Shown: positions 9,053-17,471, counted from the first letter of the stretch. The stretch is DNA of 26,828 nt from Methylophilaceae bacterium (GCA_025362115.1 JANYIK010000015.1:1-26828), one strand, 5' to 3'. Translations and numbers: made by a program. The notes: generated by a model from the sequence alone, not told the origin.

Positions 9053-9875
9053 AATGCAGACCAAATAGTTTGAAATAAAGAGGAAGGTGAAAGGCAAATG
9101 CGGCCACTGGCAAGGTGGGGAGCAGTCCGTCAATACGATCAAGAATACCGCCATGTCCGGGCAAAATACTGCCGCTATCCTTCAACCCCGATTGGCGCTT
9201 GAGTAAGGACTCGAATAAATCCCCTATGATGCTAAGCACGGTAATACCCCACAGCCCCACTACCCACCATAGACTAAGGTTTTTAACCCAACACAACAAC
9301 AAACCATACAACGTCACCGCAAACCAGGCTCCTAATACGCCTTCCCAAGTTTTACCGGGGCTGATGGAGGGAGCAAGTTTGTGGCGACCATACACGCTGC
9401 CAGCGAAATAAGCGGCGCTATCCGCAATCCATACGGTGGCCATCAACACTAAGATGAGGGTTGGGCTGATGCTACGAAGTGATACCGTAGCCATCCAAAA
9501 TGCTAGTAATAGTACAGTCCCTATGAACAGTTTGATTCCACGGCTTGCTTGATGTGCTGATAGCAAAAACAATGGCGCTAATACCAACCAGAACAAGGTG
9601 CTCACGAGAATCACCGAAAACAATAAAGCATACTGCCAGGTTACGATGAATGACGGCCAAATGCTAGGCAGGCAAGCGATGATAATCACGCCCAGCAATA
9701 CAACAAATGCTCTCTTTCCCGTCATACCCAACCCTAGCAGCAGACCCCACTCCCAAGCAGCAATAGCAACAACACCCAGCATGAGAAGCGCCCAAAGTAG
9801 ATCGCCAGCTAGAAATAATGCGCCCAGCAAACCAAGGGTTAACATTACTGAGGTAATGATGCGGGTTTTTAACAT
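9045..9875 (-). CDS. cdsA: Phosphatidate cytidylyltransferase (CDP-diglyceride synthase)
   Basis: CdsA makes CDP-diacylglycerol from phosphatidic acid and CTP, the branch-point precursor of all membrane phospholipids. The 276-residue protein is very hydrophobic, with about eight predicted membrane segments. The C-terminal signature is clear: SLLKRQSGLKDSGSILPGHG followed directly by GILDRID (about 235-260), matching the CDS pattern S-x-x-K-R-x4-K-D ... H-G-G-x-x-D-R-x-D. The mid-protein WIADSAAYFAGSVYGRHKLAP block is also typical. It begins with ATG 2 nt after uppS and overlaps dxr at its end. The uppS-cdsA-dxr order is standard in proteobacteria. Confidence 0.96.
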   Translation of the reverse strand: MLKTRIITSVMLTLGLLGALFLAGDLLWALLMLGVVAIAAWEWGLLLGLGMTGKRAFVVLLGVIIIACLPSIWPSFIVTWQYALLFSVILVSTLFWLVLAPLFLLSAHQASRGIKLFIGTVLLLAFWMATVSLRSISPTLILVLMATVWIADSAAYFAGSVYGRHKLAPSISPGKTWEGVLGAWFAVTLYGLLLCWVKNLSLWWVVGLWGITVLSIIGDLFESLLKRQSGLKDSGSILPGHGGILDRIDGLLPTLPVAAFAFHLPLYFKLFGLHYG

Positions 9876-9877
9876 CG

Positions 9878-10627
9878 TTATGCCGTTAACTGCTCACTGG
9901 TACGCCCGTAACGACGCTCACGCTGTTGATAAGAGGCTATGGCAAGCTGGAACGCCTCGCGATCAAAATCCGGCCATAAAGTATCGGTGAAATAGAGTTC
10001 GGTATAAGCGAGTTGCCACAGCAAAAAATTACTCACACGCTTCTCCCCGCCAGTACGGATGAATAAATCCGGCTCTGGCGCGTAGTGCATAGACAGAAAC
10101 GGTGCCAAATCTAACTCATCAAAGCCGCTTATCAACGCAGGATTAGTTTGCAGCATATTTTGCACCGCGTTGCTCATATCCCAGCGCCCACCATAGTTAG
10201 CAGCGATGGTAAGGGTTAAGCGCGTGTTGTTGGCGGTGAGCGCCTCGCCTGCCTCTATCGCGGCGACCAACTTGGTTTCAAAACGCGAACGGTCGCCTAT
10301 CATGATCAAGCGAATCTTATTTTCGTGCAGCTTCACCACTTCGCGTTGCAAGGCTTCCATGAACAGCCCCATCAGAAACTTGACTTCATCTGGGGGTCTA
10401 CGCCAATTCTCGCTGCTGAAGGCGAACAAGGTGAGATATTCAACGTCGCAATCTATACATTGACGCACCACGTCGCGCACAATCTCCACGCCGCGCTTAT
10501 GCCCCATGATGCGTGGCATCAAACGCTGCTTTGCCCAACGCCCATTACCATCCATGATGATAGCAATATGACGAGGCACACTGGGTGCGTCAGGGATGTT
10601 TTTGGTACTGCTGGCGAAGAGTGCCAC
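9878..10627 (-). CDS. uppS: Isoprenyl transferase (undecaprenyl diphosphate synthase)
   Basis: This cis-prenyltransferase elongates farnesyl diphosphate with isopentenyl diphosphate to undecaprenyl diphosphate, the lipid carrier for peptidoglycan and O-antigen. The 249-residue product contains RHIAIIMDGNGRWAKQR with catalytic D26, FAFSSENWRRP (about 68-78) and the C-terminal substrate-binding run RTGGEKRVSNFLLWQLAYTE, followed by LYFTDTLWPDF. The start codon is GTG (10625-10627), and no clear Shine-Dalgarno is seen in the 15-nt gap after frr, so coupling to frr is likely. Its MEP-pathway partner dxr lies two genes downstream. Confidence 0.97.
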   Translation of the reverse strand: MALFASSTKNIPDAPSVPRHIAIIMDGNGRWAKQRLMPRIMGHKRGVEIVRDVVRQCIDCDVEYLTLFAFSSENWRRPPDEVKFLMGLFMEALQREVVKLHENKIRLIMIGDRSRFETKLVAAIEAGEALTANNTRLTLTIAANYGGRWDMSNAVQNMLQTNPALISGFDELDLAPFLSMHYAPEPDLFIRTGGEKRVSNFLLWQLAYTELYFTDTLWPDFDREAFQLAIASYQQRERRYGRTSEQLTA

Positions 10628-10642
10628 TGGAAGGAGTTGGCG

Positions 10643-11200
10643 TTAAACCGCCATTAAATCAGTTTCTTTCGCCTGTAGAAGCTTGTCCACTTCGGCGATA
10701 TGTTTGTCGGTAATTTTCTGGATGTCATCTTGCGCACGTCGCTCCTCATCCTCACCAATCTCTTTATCTTTTAATAGCTTCTTGAGTGCGTCATTGGCAT
10801 CGCGACGCACGTTACGTATAGAAACTTTTGCTGCTTCGGACTCACCACGCACCAGTTTGATTAAGTCCTTACGCCGCTCCTCGGTAAGCATGGGCATCGG
10901 TACGCGGATGAGATCGCCATTGGTAGCGGGATTCAAGCCCAAATCTGCATCACGAATCGCCTTTTCCACCTTGGCAATCATAGACTTTTCCCAAGGCTGC
11001 ACAGTGATGGTACGCGCATCAGCCAAGGTGATATTGGCCACTTGGTTAATAGGCAGCATACTGCCGTAGTAATCTACCTGCACGTGATCCAAAATTCCAG
11101 TGTGTGCACGACCGGTTCGCACCTTGCCCAAATCGGCTTTGAGCACTTCCAGCGATTTGTGCATTTTTTGTTCAGCGGATTGCTTGATGTCATTTATCAT
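10643..11200 (-). CDS. frr: Ribosome-recycling factor
   Basis: RRF works with EF-G to split the post-termination ribosome. At 185 residues it is the same length as in E. coli. Conserved blocks are LGKVRTGRAHTGILDHVQVDYYG (about 25-48, read as two halves LGKVRTGRAH and TGILDHVQVDYYG), PWEKSMIAKVEKAI (about 83-96), LNPATNGDLIRVPMPMLTEE (about 103-122) and RRDANDALKKL (about 143-153). It starts at ATG 11200 with a strong GGAGGT about 9 nt upstream, in the 21-nt gap after pyrH. The pyrH-frr pair is close to universal in bacteria. No anomalies were seen. Confidence 0.98.
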   Translation of the reverse strand: MINDIKQSAEQKMHKSLEVLKADLGKVRTGRAHTGILDHVQVDYYGSMLPINQVANITLADARTITVQPWEKSMIAKVEKAIRDADLGLNPATNGDLIRVPMPMLTEERRKDLIKLVRGESEAAKVSIRNVRRDANDALKKLLKDKEIGEDEERRAQDDIQKITDKHIAEVDKLLQAKETDLMAV

Positions 11201-11221
11201 GACTACATAACCTCCAATAAA

Positions 11222-11932
11222 TCATTGTGATACAAGAGTTCCTTCATCTTCTTTATCAACAACACGTCTGAGAGCGCCCTGCTTGAAAATACTAAATACG
11301 TTGATGGGCATTTTCTGATCGCGGCACAGAGTGAGTGCGGTAGCGTCCATCACCTTTAAGTTACGCACGATAGCCTCATCAAAAGTGAGCTTCTGATAGC
11401 GTGTCGCCGCTGGATTAGTCTTGGGATCGTCAGTATAAACGCCGTCAACTTTGGTCGCTTTCAACACGATTTCAGCGTTCATTTCCATGCCGCGCAAAGC
11501 CGCAGCGGTATCTGTGGTAAAGAACGGATTGCCAGTTCCCGCACCGAAAATCACCACTTTGCCTTCTTCCAAGTAGCGCATGGCTTTGCCACGAATATAC
11601 GGTTCGGCCACTTGTTCGATGTTGAGTGCAGATTGCACACGACTCACCAATCCGATATGACGCATGGCATCTTGCAGGGCCAGCGCATTCATCACCGTAG
11701 CCAACATGCCCATGTAATCCGCCGTGGCTCTATCCATGCCCGCAGCGGCAGGAGCTACACCGCGAAAGATGTTGCCACCACCGATTACCACTGCCACTTG
11801 CACACCGAGATCCACCACCTCTTTAATCTCACCCACAATGCGGCTTATGGTGGCGCGGTTAATGCCATAGCTATCCTCACCCATTAGGGCTTCGCCGGAG
11901 AGCTTTAGCAAGATGCGCTTATAGGCGGGCAT
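11222..11932 (-). CDS. pyrH: Uridylate kinase (UMP kinase)
   Basis: PyrH phosphorylates UMP to UDP with ATP. It is a hexameric enzyme of the amino-acid-kinase fold, unrelated to eukaryotic UMP/CMP kinases. The 236-residue product has YKRILLKLSGEALMG (4-18), VAVVIGGGNIFRG (about 46-58), DYMGMLATVMNALALQDA (about 72-89), FGAGTGNPFFTTDTAAALRG (about 129-148) and KVDGVYTDDPK (about 164-174), all diagnostic. It follows tsf after 5 nt and precedes frr by 21 nt. It is expected to be feedback-regulated by UTP and GTP as in the proteobacterial family, but this cannot be checked from the sequence alone. Confidence 0.98.
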   Translation of the reverse strand: MPAYKRILLKLSGEALMGEDSYGINRATISRIVGEIKEVVDLGVQVAVVIGGGNIFRGVAPAAAGMDRATADYMGMLATVMNALALQDAMRHIGLVSRVQSALNIEQVAEPYIRGKAMRYLEEGKVVIFGAGTGNPFFTTDTAAALRGMEMNAEIVLKATKVDGVYTDDPKTNPAATRYQKLTFDEAIVRNLKVMDATALTLCRDQKMPINVFSIFKQGALRRVVDKEDEGTLVSQ

Positions 11933-11937
11933 GATGC

Positions 11938-12813
11938 TTAACCTTTGGACATCGCCGCCACTTCAGCGGCAAAGTCCGTGACAACTTTTTCAATACCCTC
12001 ACCCACCACGTACATAGTAAAAGAAGCAACGCTGGCGTTTCTGGATTTGAGCAATTGCTCTATGGTCTGTTTGTCGTCTTTGACAAAAGGCTGACTCAAT
12101 AAAGTCACTTCCTTCAAGAACTTCTGTACCGTGCCATCGGCGATTTTGTCCAACATGTTGTCAGGCTTGCCCGCTTCTTTAGCTTTTTCAATTGCCACCC
12201 GGCGCTCAGTTTCAATTAAAGCCGCATCCACACCACTGGCATCCAACGATTTAGGCTTGGCAGCGGCAATATGCATGGCAATATCCTTGCCCAATACATC
12301 GTCACCACCCACGAGGTCCACTAATACCCCTATCTTACTGCCGTGCACATAGCTCGCCAGTTTGCCCTTAGCGGTCAAACGTAAGAAACGGCGCGGGGTA
12401 ATGTTTTCACCAATCTTACCCACCAACTGGGTACGTGCATCTTCCATCGTGCCGTTGCCCATTTTCAGGTTGGCAACTGCAGCGATGTCGGCTGGATTGT
12501 TATTGGCCACGACCACCGCAAGTTCACGTACAAATGTTTGAAAGTCATCATTTTTGGCACAGAAGTCAGTTTCAGAATTCACTTCTATCATCGCGCCAGA
12601 CTTGCCATCGGCGCTGATACTGATGCCCACGGTACCCTCAGCCGCCACTCGACCAGCGGCTTTGCTCGCCTTGTTGCCAAAACGCACACGCAAAATCTCT
12701 TCCGCGCGGGTCATATCGCCATCTGCTTCGGACAAAGCTTTTTTACAATCCATCATCGGTGCATCGGTGCGCTCACGCAGTTCTTTGACCATGCTTGCGG
12801 TAATGTCCGCCAT
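11938..12813 (-). CDS. tsf: Translation elongation factor Ts
   Basis: EF-Ts is the nucleotide exchange factor that reloads EF-Tu with GTP. The 291-residue product begins MADITASMVKELRERTDAPM, and its N-terminal UBA-like domain runs on through MDCKKALSEADGD. The EF-Tu contact motif NSETDFCAKNDDF (about 79-91) and the coiled-coil and dimerisation region towards the C-terminus (about 185-280) are present. It starts at ATG 12813 with AAGGGG about 6 nt upstream. It is separated from rpsB by 77 nt holding an attenuator hairpin, which should let it be made at a different level from protein S2. pyrH begins 5 nt after its stop. Confidence 0.98.
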   Translation of the reverse strand: MADITASMVKELRERTDAPMMDCKKALSEADGDMTRAEEILRVRFGNKASKAAGRVAAEGTVGISISADGKSGAMIEVNSETDFCAKNDDFQTFVRELAVVVANNNPADIAAVANLKMGNGTMEDARTQLVGKIGENITPRRFLRLTAKGKLASYVHGSKIGVLVDLVGGDDVLGKDIAMHIAAAKPKSLDASGVDAALIETERRVAIEKAKEAGKPDNMLDKIADGTVQKFLKEVTLLSQPFVKDDKQTIEQLLKSRNASVASFTMYVVGEGIEKVVTDFAAEVAAMSKG

Positions 12814-12855
12814 GTTTAACCCCTTAAAATATTCAATTCCACAAAATTCAGATAC

Positions 12856-12880
12856 AAAAAAAGGGGCATCAGCCCCTTTT
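12856..12880 (-). terminator. Intrinsic terminator / attenuator between rpsB and tsf
   Basis: On the minus strand a GC-rich stem GGGGC / GCCCC with a 4-nt loop is extended by AAAA / TTTT pairs and followed by seven T residues (12856-12862), about 11 nt after the rpsB stop codon. This is a textbook rho-independent signal, though with a short GC core. Because tsf has no other obvious promoter in the gap, it probably acts as a partial terminator that sets the S2 to EF-Ts ratio, as known for the rpsB-tsf operon in E. coli. The partial nature is inference. Confidence 0.8.
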
Positions 12881-12890
12881 AGGCTTAACT

Positions 12891-13643
12891 TTAAGCACTT
12901 GCTTCAGCTTCTTCAGCGGCAGCAGGTGCTTCCTCTGCGGCCATCTTGACCACTTCAGCTATCGCGTTAGCGCGACCTTCCAACACCGCATCCGCCATGC
13001 CACGGGCATACAGACGAATCGCGCGGCTGGAGTCATCATTGCCAGGAATGATATAAGAAATGCCGTCAGGCGAGTTGTTGGTATCCACCACACCCACTAC
13101 AGGGATGCCAAGTTTGGCGGCTTCAGTTACCGCGCCAGACTCGTGACCTACATCAATGATAAAAATCGCGTCGGGCAAGCCTCCCATGTCCTTAATGCCG
13201 CCAATAGAGCGCTCCAATTTTTCCATTTCGCGCTTGTATCCCAACACCTCTTTTTTGCCGAACTTTTCGAAACTGCCATCTAGCATCATCGCCTCGAAGT
13301 CTTTCAGGCGCTTGATGGATTGTTTAACCGTCTTGAAGTTGGTCAGCATGCCGCCCAGCCAACGATGGTTCACATAGGCGCAACTGGCGCGCATGGCTTC
13401 TTCCTTAACAATGTCGCGCGCTTGGCGCTTGGTACCCACGAATAGAATGCGGCCTTTATTGGCAGCCAATTGACGCAGATATTTGCTGGCTTCTTCGAAC
13501 AGCGGCAGCGTTTTTTCCAGATTAACAATATGAATTTTGTTGCGATCACCAAAGATGAAAGGTGCCATCTTCGGGTTCCAGTAACGGGTTTGGTGGCCAA
13601 AGTGCACACCGGCTTCCAGCATTTGACGCATAGTGACTGACAT
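12891..13643 (-). CDS. rpsB: 30S ribosomal protein S2
   Basis: S2 binds the 30S subunit late in assembly at the head-body junction. The 250-residue product starts MSVTMRQMLEAGVHFGHQTR, with the family block RYWNPKMAPFIFGDRNKIHI after it. Further conserved runs are ILFVGTKRQARDIV (about 65-78), YVNHRWLGGMLTNFKT (about 88-103) and PDAIFIIDVGHESGAV (about 159-174). The C-terminus is Ala/Glu-rich (APAAAEEAEASA), common in betaproteobacteria. The frame stays open to 13688, but ATG 13643 has a good AGGAG 7-8 nt upstream and is the family start. It is the first gene of the long minus-strand run and has a structured leader upstream. Confidence 0.98.
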   Translation of the reverse strand: MSVTMRQMLEAGVHFGHQTRYWNPKMAPFIFGDRNKIHIVNLEKTLPLFEEASKYLRQLAANKGRILFVGTKRQARDIVKEEAMRASCAYVNHRWLGGMLTNFKTVKQSIKRLKDFEAMMLDGSFEKFGKKEVLGYKREMEKLERSIGGIKDMGGLPDAIFIIDVGHESGAVTEAAKLGIPVVGVVDTNNSPDGISYIIPGNDDSSRAIRLYARGMADAVLEGRANAIAEVVKMAAEEAPAAAEEAEASA

Positions 13644-13671
13644 GATAAATCTCCTGTAAGGGTTAGTGCCT

Positions 13672-13733
13672 CCACACGCCAAAGTCAACCTGAAAAATTT
13701 AAGCTTCAGGCACCCTGTACATGGCGCGTGTGG
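13672..13733 (-). promoter_or_regulatory. Structured rpsB leader (possible S2 autoregulation site)
   Basis: The untranslated region before rpsB can fold. CCACACG (13672-13678) pairs with CGTGTGG (13727-13733), extendable past a 2-nt bulge by GCC/GGC. Inside this an arm pair CCTGAA (13689-13694) / TTCAGG (13705-13710) encloses a 10-nt loop. Leaders of rpsB in other proteobacteria carry a structured site bound by S2 for feedback repression, so a similar role is likely here. The pairing is seen directly; the function is inferred. Confidence 0.45.
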
Positions 13734-13775
13734 GTATTTTTAGAAAACTGCCTTCTCTATCTGAAAAGGTCGCGT

Positions 13776-13805
13776 ATGTTACCATAAGCGCCTTCATTGG
13801 TTCAA
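13776..13805 (-). promoter_or_regulatory. Candidate sigma-70 promoter for rpsB
   Basis: On the minus strand TTGAAC (13805-13800) and TAACAT (13781-13776) are separated by 18 nt. Each hexamer matches the consensus at four of six positions. Transcription starting near 13769 would give a leader of about 125 nt that includes the inverted repeats described for rpsB. The match is moderate and no experiment supports it. A start for the divergent map transcript must also lie in this 189-bp gap, but I could not choose a convincing one. Confidence 0.35.
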
Positions 13806-13832
13806 TCCTAATTCGGCATTACAAGCTAACTC

Positions 13833-14621
13833 ATGACCATTACTATCAAAACCCCGCAAGACATTGAGAAGATGCGCGTCGCAGGCCGTTTGGCCGGCGA
13901 AGTTCTAGACTACATCACCCCATTCGTCAAACATGGCGTGACTACTAACGAATTAGACAAGCTGTGCCACGACTATATGATCAATGTGCAAGGCTGTATT
14001 CCAGCTCCGCTCAACTACGCGCCACACGGCCATCAGCCTTATCCTAAGTCCATTTGCACTTCCATTAACCACCAAGTATGCCACGGTGTCCCGGGCGATA
14101 AGACACTGAAAAATGGCGACATCGTCAACATAGACATCACCACGATCAAAAATGGCTGGCACGGTGATACCAGCCGCATGTTTTGCGTGGGAGAACCATC
14201 TATTCAAGCCAAACGCTTGTGTGACATCACCTATGAATGCATGTGGTCTGGCATACGCCAAGTTAAACCAGGCGTAACTTTGGGTGACATCGGCTTTGCT
14301 ATCCAACGCCACGCTGAGAAAAATGGCTATTCAGTAGTACGCGAATTTTGCGGCCACGGCATAGGTCAAGTGTTCCACGAAGACCCGCAAGTATTGCATT
14401 ACGGAAAACCTGGCGCTGGTCTCAAGCTAAAAACTGGCATGGTGTTCACTATAGAACCCATGATTAACGCGGGAAAACGCGACATTCGCCAATTGGGCGA
14501 CGGCTGGACTATCGTAACCAAAGATCACAGCCTGTCTGCGCAATGGGAACACACCATCGCCGTCACAGAAACCAGTTTTGAGGTGCTGACGCTTTCCGAC
14601 GGCACTCCTGCTCCTGCGTAA
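13833..14621 (+). CDS. map: Methionine aminopeptidase type I
   Basis: MetAP removes the initiator methionine from nascent proteins at the ribosome exit. The 262-residue product aligns along its whole length with E. coli Map: TIKTPQDIEKMRVAGRLAGE at the start, YPKSICTSINHQVCHGVPGD in the middle, then NGDIVNIDITTIKNGWHGDT with the first two metal ligands (Asp). EFCGHGIGQVFHEDPQV holds the metal-binding histidine, and FTIEPM and QWEHTIAV hold the two Glu ligands. The short N-terminus without a zinc-finger or SH3 linker marks the simple type Ia form. It is divergent from rpsB, a usual arrangement, and glnD begins 2 nt after its stop. Confidence 0.98.
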   Translation: MTITIKTPQDIEKMRVAGRLAGEVLDYITPFVKHGVTTNELDKLCHDYMINVQGCIPAPLNYAPHGHQPYPKSICTSINHQVCHGVPGDKTLKNGDIVNIDITTIKNGWHGDTSRMFCVGEPSIQAKRLCDITYECMWSGIRQVKPGVTLGDIGFAIQRHAEKNGYSVVREFCGHGIGQVFHEDPQVLHYGKPGAGLKLKTGMVFTIEPMINAGKRDIRQLGDGWTIVTKDHSLSAQWEHTIAVTETSFEVLTLSDGTPAPA

Positions 14622-14623
14622 AG

Positions 14624-17185
14624 ATGGCGTTAGCATCCATCGCACGTTGGCGCAACCAGCTAACATCCGGCAAGCAAGCGCTACGCATCAAATTTGAACG
14701 CGACAACAACACTGCCCAATTACTGCGTGGCAACTGCCGCTTGGTTGATACCATTTTATGCGATATCTGGGCGCAAGCGGGACTACCACTCGACATTTGT
14801 CTAATCGCCGTTGGTGGTTACGGGCGTGGTGAGCTATTTCCCTATTCCGACGTAGACATACTCATTCTCGCACCTCAAGACGAACCCGAAATCAATCTCA
14901 CTTTAGAGAGCTTGGTTGGTATATTCTGGGATGTAGGCCTCGCCATCGGCCACAGCGTGCGTACCCTGCCGGAATGTCTGCAAGCGGCTCAACAAGACAT
15001 CACTGTACAGACCAATTTGCTGGAAGCACGCAGGCTCACGGGAAGACGTAGCGCCTTCGCCGGGTTACTGTATCAAGTGCGAGAGGCGCTCAATCCACAA
15101 GCCTTTTTTGTCGCTAAGCAGCAGGAACAAGCAAACCGCCATCGTCGCTACAACGACACTGCATACAACCTAGAACCCAACGTCAAAGAAGGACCTGGTG
15201 GTTTGCGTGACTTACATAGTCTACTGTGGATTGCTAACGGTGCCGGTTTGGGTGGTACTTGGAATGCCTTCGTCAAAAACGGCTTGTTGAGCAATGCAGA
15301 AGCCAAGCTCATCCGCCGCCATGAGGCACGATTACAAAATCTACGCATCCATCTGCATTACCTCACCAACCGACGTGAGGATCGCTTGCTGTTTGACCAT
15401 CAAGATACCTTGGCCAGACAGTTGGTGAAACCAAAATCCAACGCCAAACAGCGCCCCAGCGAACAAATCATGCAGCATTACTACCGCAGCGCACGGATTA
15501 TTCGTCTGATGAACGAGATTTTGCTGCCAACACTAGAAAAACAGATTTTTGCGCGCGCCGAGTCCAAACCAAATAAACTGAGTGCGCTTTTTCAAGCACA
15601 TGAAAATCAATTGGAGGCTTGCTCTCCAGGCATCTTTGAGCGTGATCCGAGCGCCATACTACAAAGTTTTATTGAGCTACAACAACACCCAGAGTTAACT
15701 GGCTTTACACCCGACACCATACGCGCACTATGGCATGCCAAGAGGTTGATCAATGCAGCGTTTAGACGTAACCCTAAGCATCGGGCACAATTCATGCAGA
15801 TATTGCGCCATCCCGATGGCATTTTACGCACACTACACCGACTGCATCGCTACGGCATTCTGGGGCGCTATATACCAGCATTTGGGCGAGTGACCGACCA
15901 GATGCAACACGACTTGTTTCACGTCTATACCGTAGACGAACACACCTTGAACGTGCTGCGAAATATGCGTCGCTTTGCTGGCGAAGCACACCGGCACGAG
16001 TTCCCTTTATGCACCGATTTGTTCAAAAGTTTCGATCAACCAGAGTTACTGTATCTGGCCACGCTTTTTCACGACATCGCCAAAGGCCGTGGTGGCGATC
16101 ATTCCAGTTTAGGCGCTGTGGATGCACGACTATTTTGTAAACAACACGAACTGGATGAAGCGCAAACTAGTCTAGTCACTTGGCTGGTGCAAAGTCACCT
16201 TATCTTATCTGCTACGGCGCAACAACAGGACATTAGTGATCCCGACGTAATCGCTGCATTCAACAAAAAAATAGGTGATGAGCGGCATCTGACGGCGCTT
16301 TATTTGCTGACAGTAGCAGATATTCGCGGCACCAGCCCTCATGTGTGGAACGCATGGAAAGCACGCCTGCTGGAGAGCCTGTACGTGAATAGTCGCAAGC
16401 AGCTACAAGGTCAAACGCAAACCGTGGCTGAACAAGTCCACCTGCGCCGAACAGAGGCATACGCCATCCTCAAGCATTACGGCATTAGTGCAACGGATTG
16501 CCAACCTCTATGGAACACTTTGAATGATGACTACTTTTTGCGTTGCGAGGCTAAGGAGCTCGCCTGGCAAACACGTCTATTGCTCACACACGTAAAAACC
16601 ACAACGCCCATCGTCCGCGCCAGACTATCACCTGCTGGTGACGGCATACAAGTGATGCTGTACAGCCATGATCAAAGCAATCTGTTTGCGCGTATTTGTA
16701 ATTTCTTTGAACGTATGGGACACAACATCGTGGAAGCACGCATCCACACCACCAACCACGGCTATGCCCTGGATAGCTTCCTGGTGCTGGATGAAGGTGA
16801 CCGTTCAGTACGATACGGTGACCTCATCACCTATATTGAGCGTGAACTCACTACGGAACTGGCTAAAGACAATGCTTCTGAGCCATCGTTAGAAGGTCGC
16901 GTCAGTCGGCAACTCAAGCATTTCCCATTTGCGCCAATAGTCACTATCCAAGCTGAGCGCAAAAACAATGTTTATGTACTATCATTGGTGGCAGGAGACC
17001 GTCCCGGCTTGCTGTCACGAGTGGCGCACGTCTTATTACGGCATGATGTTAGATTGCATAACGCCAAGATCAATACACTGGGCAAACGTGCGGAAGATAG
17101 TTTTATGATTTCCAGCAAACAGCCCTTGGCTGCGGCCAGCATTAAACAGTTGGAGCAGGATCTGCTGGCGGTATTGGCAAGTTAA
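14624..17185 (+). CDS. glnD: Bifunctional [protein-PII] uridylyltransferase / uridylyl-removing enzyme
   Basis: GlnD senses glutamine and adds or removes UMP on PII proteins, so controlling glutamine synthetase and nitrogen gene expression. The 853-residue protein has the nucleotidyltransferase motif VGGYGRGELFPYSDVDILIL (about 63-82) with metal-binding D76 and D78. The HD-domain motif TLFHDIAKGRGGDHS lies near residue 485 (uridylyl removal), and two ACT domains at about 662-730 and 773-850 bind glutamine. Both active sites look intact. Starting 2 nt after map, it is clearly co-transcribed with it. Its last 44 nt overlap the end of the opposing FlhB-C gene. Adjacent map-glnD genes opposite rpsB-tsf are common in proteobacteria. 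Confidence 0.97.
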   Translation: MALASIARWRNQLTSGKQALRIKFERDNNTAQLLRGNCRLVDTILCDIWAQAGLPLDICLIAVGGYGRGELFPYSDVDILILAPQDEPEINLTLESLVGIFWDVGLAIGHSVRTLPECLQAAQQDITVQTNLLEARRLTGRRSAFAGLLYQVREALNPQAFFVAKQQEQANRHRRYNDTAYNLEPNVKEGPGGLRDLHSLLWIANGAGLGGTWNAFVKNGLLSNAEAKLIRRHEARLQNLRIHLHYLTNRREDRLLFDHQDTLARQLVKPKSNAKQRPSEQIMQHYYRSARIIRLMNEILLPTLEKQIFARAESKPNKLSALFQAHENQLEACSPGIFERDPSAILQSFIELQQHPELTGFTPDTIRALWHAKRLINAAFRRNPKHRAQFMQILRHPDGILRTLHRLHRYGILGRYIPAFGRVTDQMQHDLFHVYTVDEHTLNVLRNMRRFAGEAHRHEFPLCTDLFKSFDQPELLYLATLFHDIAKGRGGDHSSLGAVDARLFCKQHELDEAQTSLVTWLVQSHLILSATAQQQDISDPDVIAAFNKKIGDERHLTALYLLTVADIRGTSPHVWNAWKARLLESLYVNSRKQLQGQTQTVAEQVHLRRTEAYAILKHYGISATDCQPLWNTLNDDYFLRCEAKELAWQTRLLLTHVKTTTPIVRARLSPAGDGIQVMLYSHDQSNLFARICNFFERMGHNIVEARIHTTNHGYALDSFLVLDEGDRSVRYGDLITYIERELTTELAKDNASEPSLEGRVSRQLKHFPFAPIVTIQAERKNNVYVLSLVAGDRPGLLSRVAHVLLRHDVRLHNAKINTLGKRAEDSFMISSKQPLAAASIKQLEQDLLAVLAS

Positions 17186-17471
17186 ACACAGGAGCCTCAC
17201 CATAAGCGTAACCGTGCTCCAAACGATACAACCAGGCTAGAAGCTCGGCCACAGCCAAATATAACTCGTGCGGAATATGCTGATCTATATCTATTTGCAT
17301 CAGCATCGCTACCAACTCTGGCGATTCGTGCACATACACCCCCGCCTCGCGTGCTTTTTCGATAATGGCCTCAGCCAATAGGCCGCGCCCCTTGGCCACT
17401 ACTTTGGGCGCAGTTTCACCGGCGTGGTAGGCCAGGGCTACAGCAAACTCTAGACGGTCATGCGTTTCCAT
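17142..17471 (-). CDS. Stand-alone FlhB C-terminal domain protein (FhlB-like)
   Basis: The 109-residue product matches the cytoplasmic C-terminal domain of the flagellar export switch FlhB (EscU/YscU family). It has FAVALAYHAGETAPKVVAKG, then IIEKAREAGVYVHESPELVA and HIPHELYLAVAELLAWLYRL. There are no membrane helices and no NPTH self-cleavage motif; the chain begins just where the downstream cleavage product would. Such proteins (FhlB, or YlqH in Bacillus) are thought to interact with the export gate or partly replace FlhB-C. It begins 14 nt inside the FliK-like gene, supporting a joint role in the hook-to-filament export switch. Its Pro-rich tail (NLPIPPADPAPTV) is coded antisense to the end of glnD. 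Confidence 0.85.
   Translation of the reverse strand: METHDRLEFAVALAYHAGETAPKVVAKGRGLLAEAIIEKAREAGVYVHESPELVAMLMQIDIDQHIPHELYLAVAELLAWLYRLEHGYAYGEAPVFNLPIPPADPAPTV

Noticed and set aside
9053..9154. 34-residue N-terminal extension of Dxr
   Set aside because: The extension lies inside cdsA; ATG 9052 gives the standard 398-residue enzyme starting just before the NADPH motif.
13644..13688. 15-residue N-terminal extension of S2
   Set aside because: ATG 13643 has a strong AGGAG and matches the family start; the extension would cover the leader and the ribosome binding site.
17150..17175. Possible terminator in the glnD / FlhB-C overlap
   Set aside because: Only weak GC-rich complementarity and no T run on either strand.
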